DNA of 64,000 nucleotides. Origin: Lactuca virosa (lineage: Eukaryota; Streptophyta; Magnoliopsida; Asterales; Asteraceae). The stretch's first letter is position 1. Each line of letters opens with the position of its first letter. This document shows positions 46,019 to 58,400 of the stretch, one piece after another. The translations under genes were made by a program, and so were the position numbers. The stretch lies in contig CAKMRJ010005634.1 of NCBI GenBank assembly GCA_928212115.1, forward strand, positions 174,396,845 through 174,460,844. The letters are read 5' to 3'. The notes beneath the pieces are model-generated. The model was not told where the DNA came from. It made no database searches and saw only the letters and a list, made by a program, of their open reading frames with translations.

Positions 46019-47773
46019 TGTAACACCCAAATTTTTTTTAAAACAATTTTTCATTTCAAAACATACTTTCCACCACATAAAAATCACAAAATCATAATAA
46101 ATCTCTGTATCATCACAAAACATGTCCCAAGATCTCATATAAATAAATCCTCTCTCGTGTGTACGAATCATGCCGGCGCCTTCCCGCGATCCTCACTAGT
46201 ACCTGAAACACATCACACATCAACTATAAGCATAAAAGCTTAGTGAGTTCCCCAATATACCACATACAACACATACGCCACTCGAGGCTACAATACAACC
46301 CTCCGGTCCGATGTGTCTCAGCGGGACCCTCCAGTCCCGTAGCTCGTTGGACCCTCTGGTCCGGTCATAGCTCGTTGGACCCTTCGGTCCGGTCTGTATC
46401 GTTGGACCCTTCGGTCCGGTCTATATCGTTGAACCCTTCGGTCCGGTCTATATCGTTGGACCCTTCGGTCCCGTCTATATCGTTGGACCCTTCGGTCCGG
46501 TCTATATCGTTGGACCCTCCGGTCCGGTCTATACAAAACATAGCATACATATAACACAATGCACATAATCTCATACATACACATAGCATACAAGACCCTC
46601 TGGTCTACACATAAATACCACTCTAGGTAATGTATAGTGAGAAGACTCACCTCGGATGTCTCGGATAATATCCCGCCCGTGTATATATTGATCTAGCCTC
46701 TGCCTATACACATAACATAATTATCTCAATCAATCACGACTCTCTAGGCTAGACTAGACTCTCACATGTCCTCTAAGAAGGCTAAAAGGCTATTTTACCC
46801 TTCAAACAGTCCACAAGTTCCATTGTTGACCAAACCCAAAAAGTCAACAAAAGTCAACGGTCAACCCTTGACCAGACTCGCCGAGTGCACAAATGTGACT
46901 CGGTGAGTTCAGTCGTGAACTCGAGTCCTCTATCCCCCTTCTGACTCACTGAGTCATTCCCCCAATTCGGCAAGTCACTCACAGTGTGATTCACGGGAAA
47001 CCCTAACCCTACTCGCCGAGTTTGCCCTTGGACTCGGCGAGTTCATGTCATGCATAAACTCAATTGACCTCCTAAGGTCAGATCTGTTCCTTAGAACCAT
47101 AGATGTGACCTTCCCAAGCCTGATAATCACGTAAAGCTTGGATCTTGACACTCATGTGACGCCTAGGAGGCTTTACTTGGTGATTTAGCCCCAAAAACAA
47201 CAACCTGAGCTCATTGCCTCCATAGCTCAACATAAAGCAAGCTGGAATAAGCTCTTTAGACCACTATGGGTCCAGATCCGAAGTCTCAAAGTGAATAGGG
47301 GCCATATTCTCACAACTCCTTCCAATAAAAGACATAAAAACTCTACATCTATGGATTCCTTCAACAAAACAGATAAAGGGGCGACATAATACCTCAAAGA
47401 TGAAGTCTTTTGCTCGAAATCCCCAGATGCACAACCTCCTTGGTCCCCTCCAAGCTGGAATCACCTCCTTCTTGTAAGAATCAATCACAAAGATCAAGAA
47501 ATGGCTCCTTTCCTCTCACAAACGCTCTAGCTCTTTTAGGGTTTCTCTCTGGGGTTTGGTAGCCGCAAGTGACGGCCCTAAGGGCCTTTAAATAGGTCCC
47601 AAACCCAGAAATTAGGGTTTCATTAAACAGCATGGACTCGCCGAGTCCAGTCATTAATCCAGTCCAACAATGCACGGCTCTACTCGGCGAGTCTAAGCGC
47701 CTACTCACCGAGTCCCTCTCCAAAACTCAAAAATAATTAGATAAGTACAGTACCTAGAAATCCAGATGTTACA
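46019..47773 (-). repeat. E3 3' LTR
   Basis: TGTAACACCC...CAGATGTTACA, 1755 bp, with inverted termini TGTAACA/TGTTACA. It holds a 27-bp minisatellite (46343-46535) and ACTCGCCGAGT-type palindromes (46873-47045 and 47635-47720). Confidence 0.88.
46343..46535. repeat. 27-bp hairpin minisatellite in E3 LTR
   Basis: About seven units, each with the inverted pair GGACC-NNNN-GGTCC. The unit length, divisible by three, creates repetitive spurious open frames on both strands. Confidence 0.9.
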
Positions 47774-47788
47774 ATTCTCCCCCACTAG
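47774..47788 (-). other. Polypurine tract of E3
   Basis: Minus-strand GTGGGGGAGAAT immediately before the 3' LTR. Confidence 0.8.
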
Positions 47789-47790
47789 AA

Positions 47791-50700
47791 TCAGACTTCG
47801 CCCTCGAAGTCTCTCTCAGCAAATAACTCTGGGTACTGTTCACGCATCTCTAACTCCGGCTCCCAAGTCAGCTCGAACCCCTTCCGATGTTGCCACTGGA
47901 CCTGAACCAATGACACCTCCTTGTTTCTCAAAACCTTGATCCTCCTATCCCGAATCGCGATTGGCCTCTCAATATAGTTTAGGCTCGCATCCACCTGAAT
48001 GTCCTCAAGGGGAACCACTGCCGACTCATCGGCGATACACTTCCTCAACTGAGATACGTGGAAGGTATCATGAATCTGACTCAACTCCGCAGGTAGTTCC
48101 AAACGATACGCTACTCTGCCCACCCTGGCGATCACCCTGAAAGGACCAATATACCGAGGCCCCAACTTGCCTCTTCCTGAAGCGGATCACTCCTTTCCAC
48201 GGAGATACCTTCAGGAGGACGAAGTCACCAACCTGAAATTCGAGCTCGGACCATCGTCTATCCGCATAACTCTTCTGACGGCTCTGGGCCGTCAGTAACC
48301 TCTGTCTGACCTGCTGTATCTGCTCTGTCGTCTGAAGCACTATCTCTGTACTACCCATCACACGCTGCCTGACCTTACCCCAACAAATGGGAGTCCGACA
48401 CCTCCTCCCATACAACAGCTCAAAAGGTGGCATACCAATGCTCGAATGATGGTTGTTGTTGTAGGAAAACTCAGCCAAGGGCAAGTACGTGTCCCAACTT
48501 CCTCCGAAGTCGAGTACGCATGCCCGGAGCATGTCCTCGAGCGTCTGAATCGTTCGCTCGCTCTGCCCGTCTGTCTGGGGGTGGTATGCGGTACTAAAAT
48601 GCAGCCTCGTACCCAACTCCTCATGAAACTTCTTCCAGAATCTGGAAGTGAAACGCACATCTCGATCCGAGACGATCGAGATCGGTACTCCATGCCGTGA
48701 TACCACCTCCCTCACGTACAGCTCTGCCAACCTCTCAGCGGAAGAGCTCTCACTGATAGCAAGGAAGTGAGCGCTCTTCGTCAACCTGTCCATAATCACC
48801 CAAATTGCATCGACGCCCCTAGTAGTCCTCGGCAATTTGGTGATAAAATCCATGGTAATCTGTTCCCATTTCCATTCGGGAACCTCCAACGGCTGCAATT
48901 TACCATGCGGTCTCTGGTGCTCGGCCTTAACTCTGCGACAGGTCAAGCACCTCTCTACGAACCATGCAACATCCCTCTTCATACAGGGCCACCAATACTC
49001 TCTCTTCAGGTCCAAATACATCTTAGTGGCCCCGGGATGGATCGAGAACCTTGATCTATGCGCCTCCTCCATCAAGATGGTACGCGTTCCACCCACGAAC
49101 GGCACCCAAATCCGACCCTGAAAGGTCATAAGTCCTCGACCATCGGTAACGAACTCCGATACCTGTCCGATAACCCGCTCTCTCTTACGGTTCTCCGACC
49201 TAATGGCCTCAGCCTGCGCCCCTCGAATGGTGTCCAACACCGGAGTCATCACTGTCAATCTCATACAAACATCTCGTATCGGGGCACTCTATGCCCTGCG
49301 ACTCAGGGCATCAGCTACAACATTAGCTTTGCCCGGGTGGTACAGGATCTCGCAATCATAGTCCTTCACCACATCTAACCATCTCCTCTGACGCATGTTC
49401 AGGTTGGGCTGATCCATCAAATACTTCAAGCTCTTATGGTCCGTACATATGGTACACCGAACCCCGTACATGTAGTGACGCCAGATCTTGAGGGCGAACA
49501 CTACTGCCCCCAGCTCCAGATCGTGGGTGGGATACCTCGTCTCGTGAGGCTTCAGCTGCCTTGATGCGTATGCTATCACATGCCCTCTCTGCATCAGCAC
49601 CGCTCCCAGCCCCGATATCGATGCGTCACAATACACCACAAAGTCCTCCATTCCCTCCGGAAGGGCTAACACCGGGGCTTCGCATAGTCCCTGGCGAAGT
49701 GTCTCGAAGGAGGCCTGCTGATCTGGGCCCCATGAAAAAGCAACACCCTTCCGGGTCAATCTGGTGAGTGGTACGACGATCTTGGAGAAATCCCTGATAA
49801 ATCTCCTATAATAGCCGGCCAACCCGAGGAAACTCCTGATCTCGGTGGGGGATCTCGGCACCTCCCAACTCATCACTGCCTCAATCTTGGCCGGATCGAC
49901 CAAAATCCCATTCTAGTTAACGAGGTGCCCTAGGAACCGGATCTCTCGTAACCAGAAATCACACTTGGAGAATTTGGCATAAAGCCTCTCCGATCTCAAA
50001 ACTCCAAGTAACTCTCTCAAATGCTCCTCATGCTGCTCTCTGGATCTCGAATACACCAATATGTCATCGATGAACACGATCACTGAACGATCCAACATCG
50101 GTATGCATACTCTGTTCATGAGATCCATGAATGCCGCCGGTGCATTGGTGAGCCCGAAAGGCATCACCACGAACTCGTAATGCCCGTAACGAGTCATGAA
50201 TGCTGTCTTCTGGATATCCTCATCTCGTACTCTCATCTGATGATATCCAGATCTCAAGTCGATCTTGGAAAACCAAGACGCTCCCTGCAACTGATCGAAT
50301 AAATCGTCAATCCTCGGTAAGGGGTAACGGTTCTTGACCGTCAGTTTGTTCAGCTCCCGGTAATCAATGCACATCCGGTGTGAACCATCCTTTTTCTTGA
50401 CAAAAAGGATCGGCGCTCCCCACGGCGAGCTACTCGGCCGTATAAACCCCTTCCCCAGCAGCTCCTGAAGCTGCGAGGATAACTCTTGCATCGCTGGTGG
50501 CGCAAGGCGATAGGGCGCCTTGGCGATAGGCGCTGCCCCCGGAACCAATTCAATACGGAACTCTACCTGCCTCTCGGGAGGTACACCCGGCAACTCCTCG
50601 GGGAAAACATCCGGGAACTCACGCACTATCGGAACCTCATCGACCGACCTCGGTCTCTCTGCATCTACTCTCGTATCCACCACATAAGCCACAAACCCAC

Positions 50701-51126
50701 TACAGCCCTGCTGTAGACTCTGCCTCGCTCTAGCGGCCGAACAAAATGCTGAGCCAGAACGGGTACCCTCGCCGTACACCGTAAGTACTCCCCCACTGGG
50801 GTCTCGTATCGTCACCAACTGTCGCTCGCAGTCTATCACAGCCCCAAATCGGCTCAACCAATCCATGCCTACTATGACACATACGTCCCCCATAGCAATC
50901 GGGACCAGATCTATCGGGAACTCGACACCGAAGATCTCTAGTACACATCCTCGAATCACATCAGTAGCATACACTGCTCGCTTGTCGGCTATAGAAACTC
51001 GTAGAGGTCGACTCAACGCCTCTCGCTGAACACTGATGTGTCGACTAAACGCTATCGACACAAATGAACGACTCGCACCCGAGTCAAACAACACCAAAGC
51101 AGGTACAAAACACACAAGAAATGTAC
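47791..51126 (-). pseudogene. E3 pol polyprotein region, nearly intact
   Basis: Continuous domains on the minus strand: aspartic protease (LFDSGASRSFVS; CVIVGMDWLSRFG), RT (KKKDGSHRMCIDYRELNKLT; VIVFIDDILVYS), RNase H (VVYCDASISGLGAVLMQ; TDHKSL), integrase (HHCC-like region, then ITMDFITKLP, SIVSDRDVRFTS, HPQTDGQSERTIQ) and a chromodomain-like tail ending TWEPELEMREQYPELF. Lesions: stop at 49913-49915, stop at 49289-49291, and a one-base deletion near 48170 that shifts the tail frame. It most resembles Tekay-clade chromoviruses. Catalytic residues of RT and integrase appear conserved. Translation from the gag side would need the 64-nt spacer removed or bypassed. Confidence 0.92.
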
Positions 51127-51190
51127 CTATGCATACCTCAAATAAGCATAATATCACAAACTCAATATAAACCGAGGAAAGAATACATAC
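51127..51190 (-). other. Intron-like spacer between E3 gag and pol (64 nt)
   Basis: Minus strand: exon-like ...GCTG, then GTATGTATTC, T/A-rich body, ending TGCATAG, then GTACATTTCTTGTG. Gag leaves in phase 1 and pol enters in the matching phase, so removal fuses the frames, while read-through ends Gag at a stop after MYSFLGLY. The same layout exists in E2. Confidence 0.7.
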
Positions 51191-52235
51191 CAGCTACCAC
51201 ATCGGGTGCTGCGCGGACCTCCTCCGCTGTCAACTGGAAGGCTCTCCCGCGAGCCTTCGGCGCCTCGGCCTTTGCCCGCCGACTCTCTGTAGCTCGAACA
51301 GCAGGCGCAGATCCCTGCGCTGATCTCTGCAGTAGCTGTGGGCACTCAGCCTTCCGATGGTCGGTCTGGTTGCAATGAAAGCAAACCGTGAATCCCTTGG
51401 GGCAGTCCCTCGCATAATGCCCCTCCTTCCCACACTTATAACACACCCCAGCTCTGCATGTCCCCTCGTGGCTCTTGCCGCACTTTCCACAAGTGCGGCC
51501 CTTCGGACCCCCAGATCTCGAATCAGCGGGCTTTGCCCGCTTGGCTGCCGGCTGAGACTGTGTCGGTCGCCGATCCACCCTCTGAGACTCGGCCTCCTCC
51601 CTGGCCTGCGTCTCCAGCTCAATCTCCCTCTTCCGGGCATTTTCCCGGAGCTCAGCAAATGTCCGATAAGTCGAGTTCGACACGAACTCCCGTATATCCC
51701 TCCTCAAAACACCCAAGTACCGGCTCATACGTGCCTGCTCAGTAGACACCTGCTCAGGGCAGAACATCGCCCTCTCATGAAACTTCCGGGTAAGCACAGT
51801 AACCGAATCAGTACCCTGTTTGAGGGTCAAGAACTCCTGCGCCAATCGCTCCCTCTCCACCGGAGGAACATACTCATCTCGAAACATCGTGGTGAACCTC
51901 TCCTAGGTCACCGCAGTCAGCTCTGCAACAGTGAAGTCTGTCGTCACAAACTTCCACCAGTCCTTCGCTCCCAAGCGAAGCTGGTTCAGCGCAAACCGAA
52001 CCCTCAGATGCTCTGGACACGAGCAGGTATAGAAACAACCCTCAACATCGGTAATCCATCTCATAGCAGCAATCAGATCCTGCGTCCCATCAAACTCTGG
52101 TGGCTTCGTGTTGCTGAACTCTCTGTACAGCAACGAGTCACCCCCCTGCGGCCTGGCAGCAGCAACGGCTGCGGTGGCCGCAACAACAGCTGCATCAGTA
52201 AAAGCGGCGTACCGCTTCGCGATCAGAATCAACAT
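51191..52235 (-). pseudogene. E3 gag, N-terminally truncated
   Basis: The Gag core (FDGTQDLIAAMRWITDVEG; LGAKDWWKFV; LAQEFLTLKQGTDSVTVLTRKF) and two canonical CCHC knuckles (CYKCGKEGHYARDC and CFHCNQTDHRKAEC), preceded by a partial one, are present. One nonsense codon at 51903-51905 falls where Trp is expected from E2. The first residues MLI come from fused Copia A sequence, so the native N-terminus is missing. It ends in VRAAPDVVAG at the intron-like junction. Confidence 0.88.
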
Positions 52236-52454
52236 ATACTTCTGATGCGATCGAAATCCACCTTCGCGATCAGAAATCCACCTTCGCGATCAGAATCAAC
52301 ATATACTTCCTTTAAGATTTCTATCTATTCTTTGATTCTTAAAACATCAACATGTGACCCAGTCACATCATGTAATGAGGATCTCAGAATAGAACTTAAC
52401 AGAGTTAGATAATGGGCTCTACCTGATGTAGAGTCAAACTTATTGACTTTAACA

Positions 52455-53032
52455 TCCTTAGGTAAATTTGGCAGCTTTCAATCAACGCCCCTTCCTTTGG
52501 CAAAATAAACATATGGACCCTTTGGTAATGGGACTATCTCAGACTTAGCCTTTCTCTTTACCATTTGGTCAACCGGGTTGACTATGACCAATCCCTTTCC
52601 GTTGGGAAGAGAATGCTTTTTCTGGATTTCCAGTGTCACCATTGTCACTGTCCATAAAGTTTTTGGGAAGTTGATCTTCTAATCAAATTTGCTTCACTAT
52701 CGTTCCAAATCATTGCTGATTCAGCAGCACACCAAGCAAATAGATATGATCATTAAGGTTCATGTCATAGTCTGTATCATAGTAGTCCCAAAGGAACTCA
52801 CTATGTGACTTAGAAAGTGATTGAACATCCAACTTTCTCAAGACTTTGAAACCCAACTCTCCGGGCTTGTCAATATGTGACTTCATCTCTAAGATGTGAT
52901 CACACATAGACCTTGCTTGCCATTAGGGCTTGAGTGACCTTGAACTTGTGGGGTAGGGAGAATAATTGGAGGAGGTGGAGGAAGTAAAGTTCCAAGAGAT
53001 TTGGGAAGATCATAGATGTCTGAACTCGACAT
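52455..53032 (-). pseudogene. Copia A gag, second minus copy, broken
   Basis: It starts at 53032 (MSSSDIYDLPKSLG) and breaks after the proline run PPPPPIILPNP. Recognisable pieces: CDHILEMKSHIDKPGELGFKVLRKL and SHSEFLWDYYD. The zinc-knuckle region is degraded. It is nearly identical to 59080-59659, but single-base indels differ between the two. Confidence 0.7.
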
Positions 53033-54664
53033 CTTTTGGGAGATATTCAAGATAGTTGATCTAAAGTCCTTAATATAACATCCAATATGAAATATTAAGG
53101 TTGGGATCCAACAACCTATTTATAACTGGAAGAGGGATGCCGTAATCCGAGTTATAAAATAGTTGAAGGTAGGTAAATGACGATTTACCAATTTCCACAA
53201 TGAAAAACGAAATAATTTAATTAGGTTTTTTACTTGGATTTGAAACTCCTAGATCTTTTGAGATTCATTTAACTTTTCAATGGCATGTTTCAATCTCGAG
53301 TGTGCCCTTCAGGTTTTGTGACTGGGATGCCGAGGATCACAAAACAAGGTGTGAAGTAATCATGCAAATATACTTGGTACCCTTAATATATACCCCTCAA
53401 TCGATGTGCCGGTTAACCACACGAGCTCCACCGATACTATGATAAATATTAAGTTACCTTTTGCCTACTTGTTAAATCCAGGTTAGTGTGGCCGGTTAAC
53501 CACACAACTCCACTAACGGTTTAAACAAAGTGCAAAGTGTAATTTCATGGATTAGCACCTAATTCACATTTTCCTAAGTAACTAAGATTGGGAATTAATA
53601 AAAGGTTTAGTTACTTAGTATTATCATTAATACTTTTAATGAAGGGAGAATTATAGTCCTTGTCCTACCTGTTCGGCAACGACCCTCCCAGTCAAGGAAG
53701 CGGTGGAGTGAGAGTGGACACCCATTAAGCTGCCATTTTATAGGCAACAACCTTATACCCCCCTTATAGACCGGCTTCGTGAATGAGGCCTACTAATGGT
53801 ACGACGACTTGCTCTTATACATATATATATTAAACTTTTAATATTATAAGAGTATAAGGGTGTATTTTAGACATTTAAATACTTGATGGTTTTAATCTAT
53901 AATTAAACTAGACTTTTAATTTAATTAAACTCAAACCATATATTTATGGATTTAATCATACTCTTTTAACTAAACGCTTTAATTAACTATTAATAAAGTC
54001 CATAAGAGTTAATTTGAACTATTCACAAAACATCATAATTCCAATTATTAAACTCAAAATTAAAACCATGTAATTAATGTTTAAGTTATGAACCCAAGAG
54101 TTTTAGAATTCAATTTCTTTTTTTATAAAAACTTTTCTCAAATTCCAAACTTGAGGGCAAGTTTTGTAATTCTTGAAAACCTTTGGATTCCATAACTTAT
54201 GGAATTAATGGTGTTTTATGATGAAACTTTCCATGTTCCATAACTTAAGAACAAGTTATGGAATTCTTTAAAACATTAACACCAAATTTTGTAACTCCAT
54301 AAAACTTTGAATCAAATTTTTTTTTAAAAAAAAAACTTTCATATCCATAACTTATGGAAGTTCAAAAACCCTTAAGATCACAACTTTAAAAAACTTTTGA
54401 GCTCCAAATTTATGACAAAATTTGTAACTCCTTAAAACATTTAGATCAACTTTTAAAACTAATAAAATAATCATATCATTTTATCTTTTACTAAATTGAC
54501 CTAATTCAACTCATATAACAAATTATTTAAAATTTTACAAATAATTCGTTTTTTCACAAAACAAGTAATTATCTTAAAATTTGACAAACGTCATGTTTTT
54601 TTTTCTTTTTTTTTTCCAACTTGAAAATAAAACATTTGCATCAATATAACAGAAAACAACCCAT
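53033..54664 (-). other. Copia A leader, second minus copy
   Basis: Non-coding. It contains two GGTTAACC-centred hairpins (about 53400-53520), GGGATGCCGTAATC near 53143, and inverted phrases around CATAACTTATGGA (54180-54360). Confidence 0.75.
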
Positions 54665-54665
54665 G

Positions 54666-54677
54666 GCTCTGATACCA
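54666..54677 (-). other. Primer-binding site, Copia A second minus copy
   Basis: GCTCTGATACCA on the plus strand, one base from the LTR. Confidence 0.88.
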
Positions 54678-54678
54678 C

Positions 54679-55445
54679 TGTTGGGTTTTAGTATACTACA
54701 ACACAACATATGGTGCACATACAACCCTAAATACCTTGGATCTATGTTTTCTCTATTATACATGCAAATGGTTTCCAAGGCATTAAACCTATAACTAGCA
54801 TGCATTTGACATAAACCATATAATATACTAGTTAGGGAAACATACCTTTATGTGGCTTGAAGTCTTGATGTATTTGGCCTTAAGAGCTTAGCACCAATAG
54901 TATGAAATGCCTCAAATGGAATCACAACACACCTAGGACAAAGGTGGCTCTTGGAGAGAATTCCATGCACCAAAACACCTCCATATTTCTCTAAGAAAAG
55001 AAGTGGTGATTTGGCTATGGAGTAACCTATTTATATGTAGGATCCAAGGGTCATGGGTATAACCCATAATCCATACCCATGGGTTTATGATCCATGGTTC
55101 ATGTGGCCCAACTCTTTATGTATCCATACATAAACTTGGTCCAACATGGATCATAAGCCCAACACATATAAATATAACTAATTATCATAATTAGTCCCCA
55201 TAGATTTAATTAGTCTCTTTTGATCACTAAATTAATTCCAAATTAATTCTTGATCGATACTAATAAAACATATATTTCATATTAATATATTATAACTTAT
55301 AATATATTAATAACCATAAATAACCCTTCTCTCAAAAGTCCATCCTAACAAATTGTCCTGATGATATGCAACCCAAATGGACCATGCTACTCTCGGGTCA
55401 AGTACATACCAATAATAGTTATGGGCTTAGACATCTAATCCAACA
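54679..55445 (-). repeat. Copia A shared internal LTR (minus)
   Basis: TGTTGGGTTTTAG...TAATCCAACA, 767 bp. It acts as the 3' LTR of the right copy and the 5' LTR of the left partial copy. A polypurine-like AAGTGGGAGAC (element strand) adjoins at 55446-55456. Confidence 0.88.
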
Positions 55446-58400
55446 GTCTCCCACTTGGGCTCTGTCCATTTGTTGTTTCCCGATTTTCGATTTATGATGA
55501 CTGACTGATTGAACAAATCAAATCAGTCCTGGCTTGGCCAAGCACTCACATGTGTCATCGCTAATCATCGAGGGGCCCATAGATATCGCTTTTATCCCGA
55601 AGGTAAAAGGAATGGATAAACTTCGACTCATATGGCTTGTTCTACTACTTGTTGAATCATACACAAAGGCACGTTTTATAACATCGAGTTACCAATGCGT
55701 TTTCGTGCAATCAATGTATAACCATCTCATAGTAACAACTCATATCTCTAGGTTTGAAGAATATAAGATATTATCGTCTCATGATCACTCGTGATAAAAT
55801 CCATGAAGTGATTCAAATGAGCGCGGGTTGAATCCAATACTCAGAACTTATGAGCACTCATGAGTGTTGTAGCACCACTTTGTCCACCAACTTGGACCTC
55901 TACAAACCAACCCATGACAGTCTTGATTCATATCTACTTCCAACATATGACCGACTGTGGATGGTTTGAATAACTTAATCATTCAGGAAGAGCGACTTAG
56001 TTATTCTGGAAGTCAAAACATGCAAAGTGAAACACAGAATAAATGAATCAAATATGGTATCAAACCCTATGAATATAAATAAACACTTTTATTTATCACC
56101 ATACTGATTACTCATTATTCATTGTTTCGGTTTTATCAACTTTATACTTGAATTAAAAACACTAGTTGTCCCATGCTCCAAGCATGTACACTATGTTTTT
56201 CTTAAACAATAGCTTTGCCATACACCAAGTATGCACTCTATGTTTGTCTATGATCCTTACTTTGTGAAATAAACCAATTGAACATAATTTCAATGATTCT
56301 AATTTCACACTCCCAAATCCTTATCGAAAAATGTGAGAATTTCAAATTCCTATCATTTATCGAAATCTGTTTAGATTAAACTTATATGCACTGACCCTCC
56401 TGTAATGAATATGTACAAAGTCACAAAGACTTGTCAACAGTCATTATAAGGTATTCCAATGGAGATCAACTCCATGGAAACTAAGTCTCATATTCAAAGT
56501 ACATTGCTTTGGACATGCTTCTTGCATTAAGTTTTCTAATCTTACACAGATAACTTCCACCTATGGAGACAACTCCATATTCTCATTTTGACTATCACTT
56601 CTGAATAAGAGATGCCTCTTTTCAGAATATGTCAATATGGTCCTTCCAAAATTAGCACTATACTTCCAACTGTCCCTGAGCAACCAATCTTTGGTAAACC
56701 TCAGATTGTCCTCGACAATTGCTTAATCATTTTAGTCATATCCAATTCTAGACCTTTTCCCTTCTTAATGCCTCTGGGCATTGGAAAAATTTAGAAATGA
56801 CAAATATTATAGCACATGCAATCGATCCTGTACCCAAAGCAAATGGTACACGATTCATGATGTCTCACATAATGACATGATTCTAGACCAGTCTTTTGCT
56901 ACAATATTTTTATTTGCCATGTTTTCAAAATTTGACTATGAAGAGGGATGACGTAATCATAATCGAATTTTGAGAACGCAATATATAGAATTTCCTTAAG
57001 TTGAACAACAACCCAACATGAAATTCATATATATATTCTTGACTAAAATGATTAAGGTCTCAATCTAAGCCTTTAGAACTGAAATGAAGTATATCCTCTC
57101 CCTTAATTATAGCAAAACAACTTTTTCAAACCCTGCAGCCTCACGAATTGAAACTTTTGTTTTCTATAATTAACATTGCTAACTTGCAACACTAACAATA
57201 ATTATCATGCTCCCACTAACATGATGATTATTAGCATAACACTTATGCTCCCACTAGCTTTGACATGTACTCAGAAATCAGCTGGACTTCTAGAAATCAA
57301 TACTTTATTGACTTTCTTACCAAGTTCAGATTTCTGATACGAGATGCTTTGATAAACTTTATCAAAATCATACACCTTTCCTTAGATAGCATGCATGTGT
57401 GTCTAAACAATTTCAGAACTATGAAAAGGGATGCCGTAATTTTCATGAATCATTGTTTAGACCTTTTGCCATCTGCTTCAAATCTACTTGGTGGAAGTGT
57501 TTCCTCACCATCATTTTCATGAATCAGACAGAAACCTTATGACCCTTAGATTTTATGGTGTATGTGTTCTTATCCATGTGAATCGTCAAAACCATAGTCA
57601 CAAGACAAGGATAATGACAAATCCAAACTCATATGGACTGAACTTATGCAATCTTAACTTCTTGCCACCTGGCAGTACAGGGCCTGCCATTGCTTCCAAG
57701 TTTTTATGCAACCAATTGAGAACTTTCAGAACTCCTATTCAAAGCCAACTTTAACTGGAATGGGCACAGAATATGTCAACACGATAGGTTATAAACCTCA
57801 AGTCGTGTGCTAGTGAAGAACCTCAGGTTTTATTCTTGATTAGTTCTTGAAATTCTTTTTAGGATCTTTAAGACTCCCACTATCCTCTTGACATATAAGA
57901 CTATATTGCCAAATATTCAAGAGATAGTGCAGATTCTTTATCAAGACAAACACTTCACACAATTGGCCTTAGTTGGTCTTTGTTTTATCCAAAACATCAC
58001 AACTTACCAATTTCAAATGTACAAGAGTAGGACACTTTTACTCTTACATTTGACAAGTGTTTTAAACCTTTCTTTAAGATATGTCACTCAAGTTACAATC
58101 TTGGAGTATGACTCTAAGAATTGTTTTGGAACGAAGTATGACTCATCTTCCTGATCTAACCATTTTAACAATTCATGACTCCTCTTCTTAGTCATAAGAA
58201 TGCACTAAGATGACTTTAGAGGATCAATTGTGATATGATTTCTAAATCATTAAGATGATCACAAACATGATACTAAAGTACTCTCCATCTTTTCAGATTT
58301 GAGAAACTTTTATCTTTCTGCCTAATTTGATTCTTCCCATTCGTTCTGCCATACATTGAGACTTTTCCAATGTTTCAGAATTATACTTAAACTTGTAAGT

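Larger units (their letters stand above)
46019..52235 (-). mobile_element. Gypsy E3, Tekay-like, 5' end missing, best-preserved coding region
   Basis: It has a complete 3' LTR (46019-47773), a polypurine tract, then pol and gag on the minus strand. Gag N-terminus, leader and 5' LTR are lost at the junction with Copia A near 52216-52241. Only about four coding lesions are visible in 4.4 kb. Confidence 0.88.

Noticed and set aside
46343..46535. CRISPR-like array
   Set aside because: Units are contiguous tandem copies without unique spacers, in a plant LTR.
46243..46650. Repetitive peptides (SLDPSVRSI, RTEGSNDID)
   Set aside because: These are translations of the 27-bp minisatellite, open because the unit length is a multiple of three.
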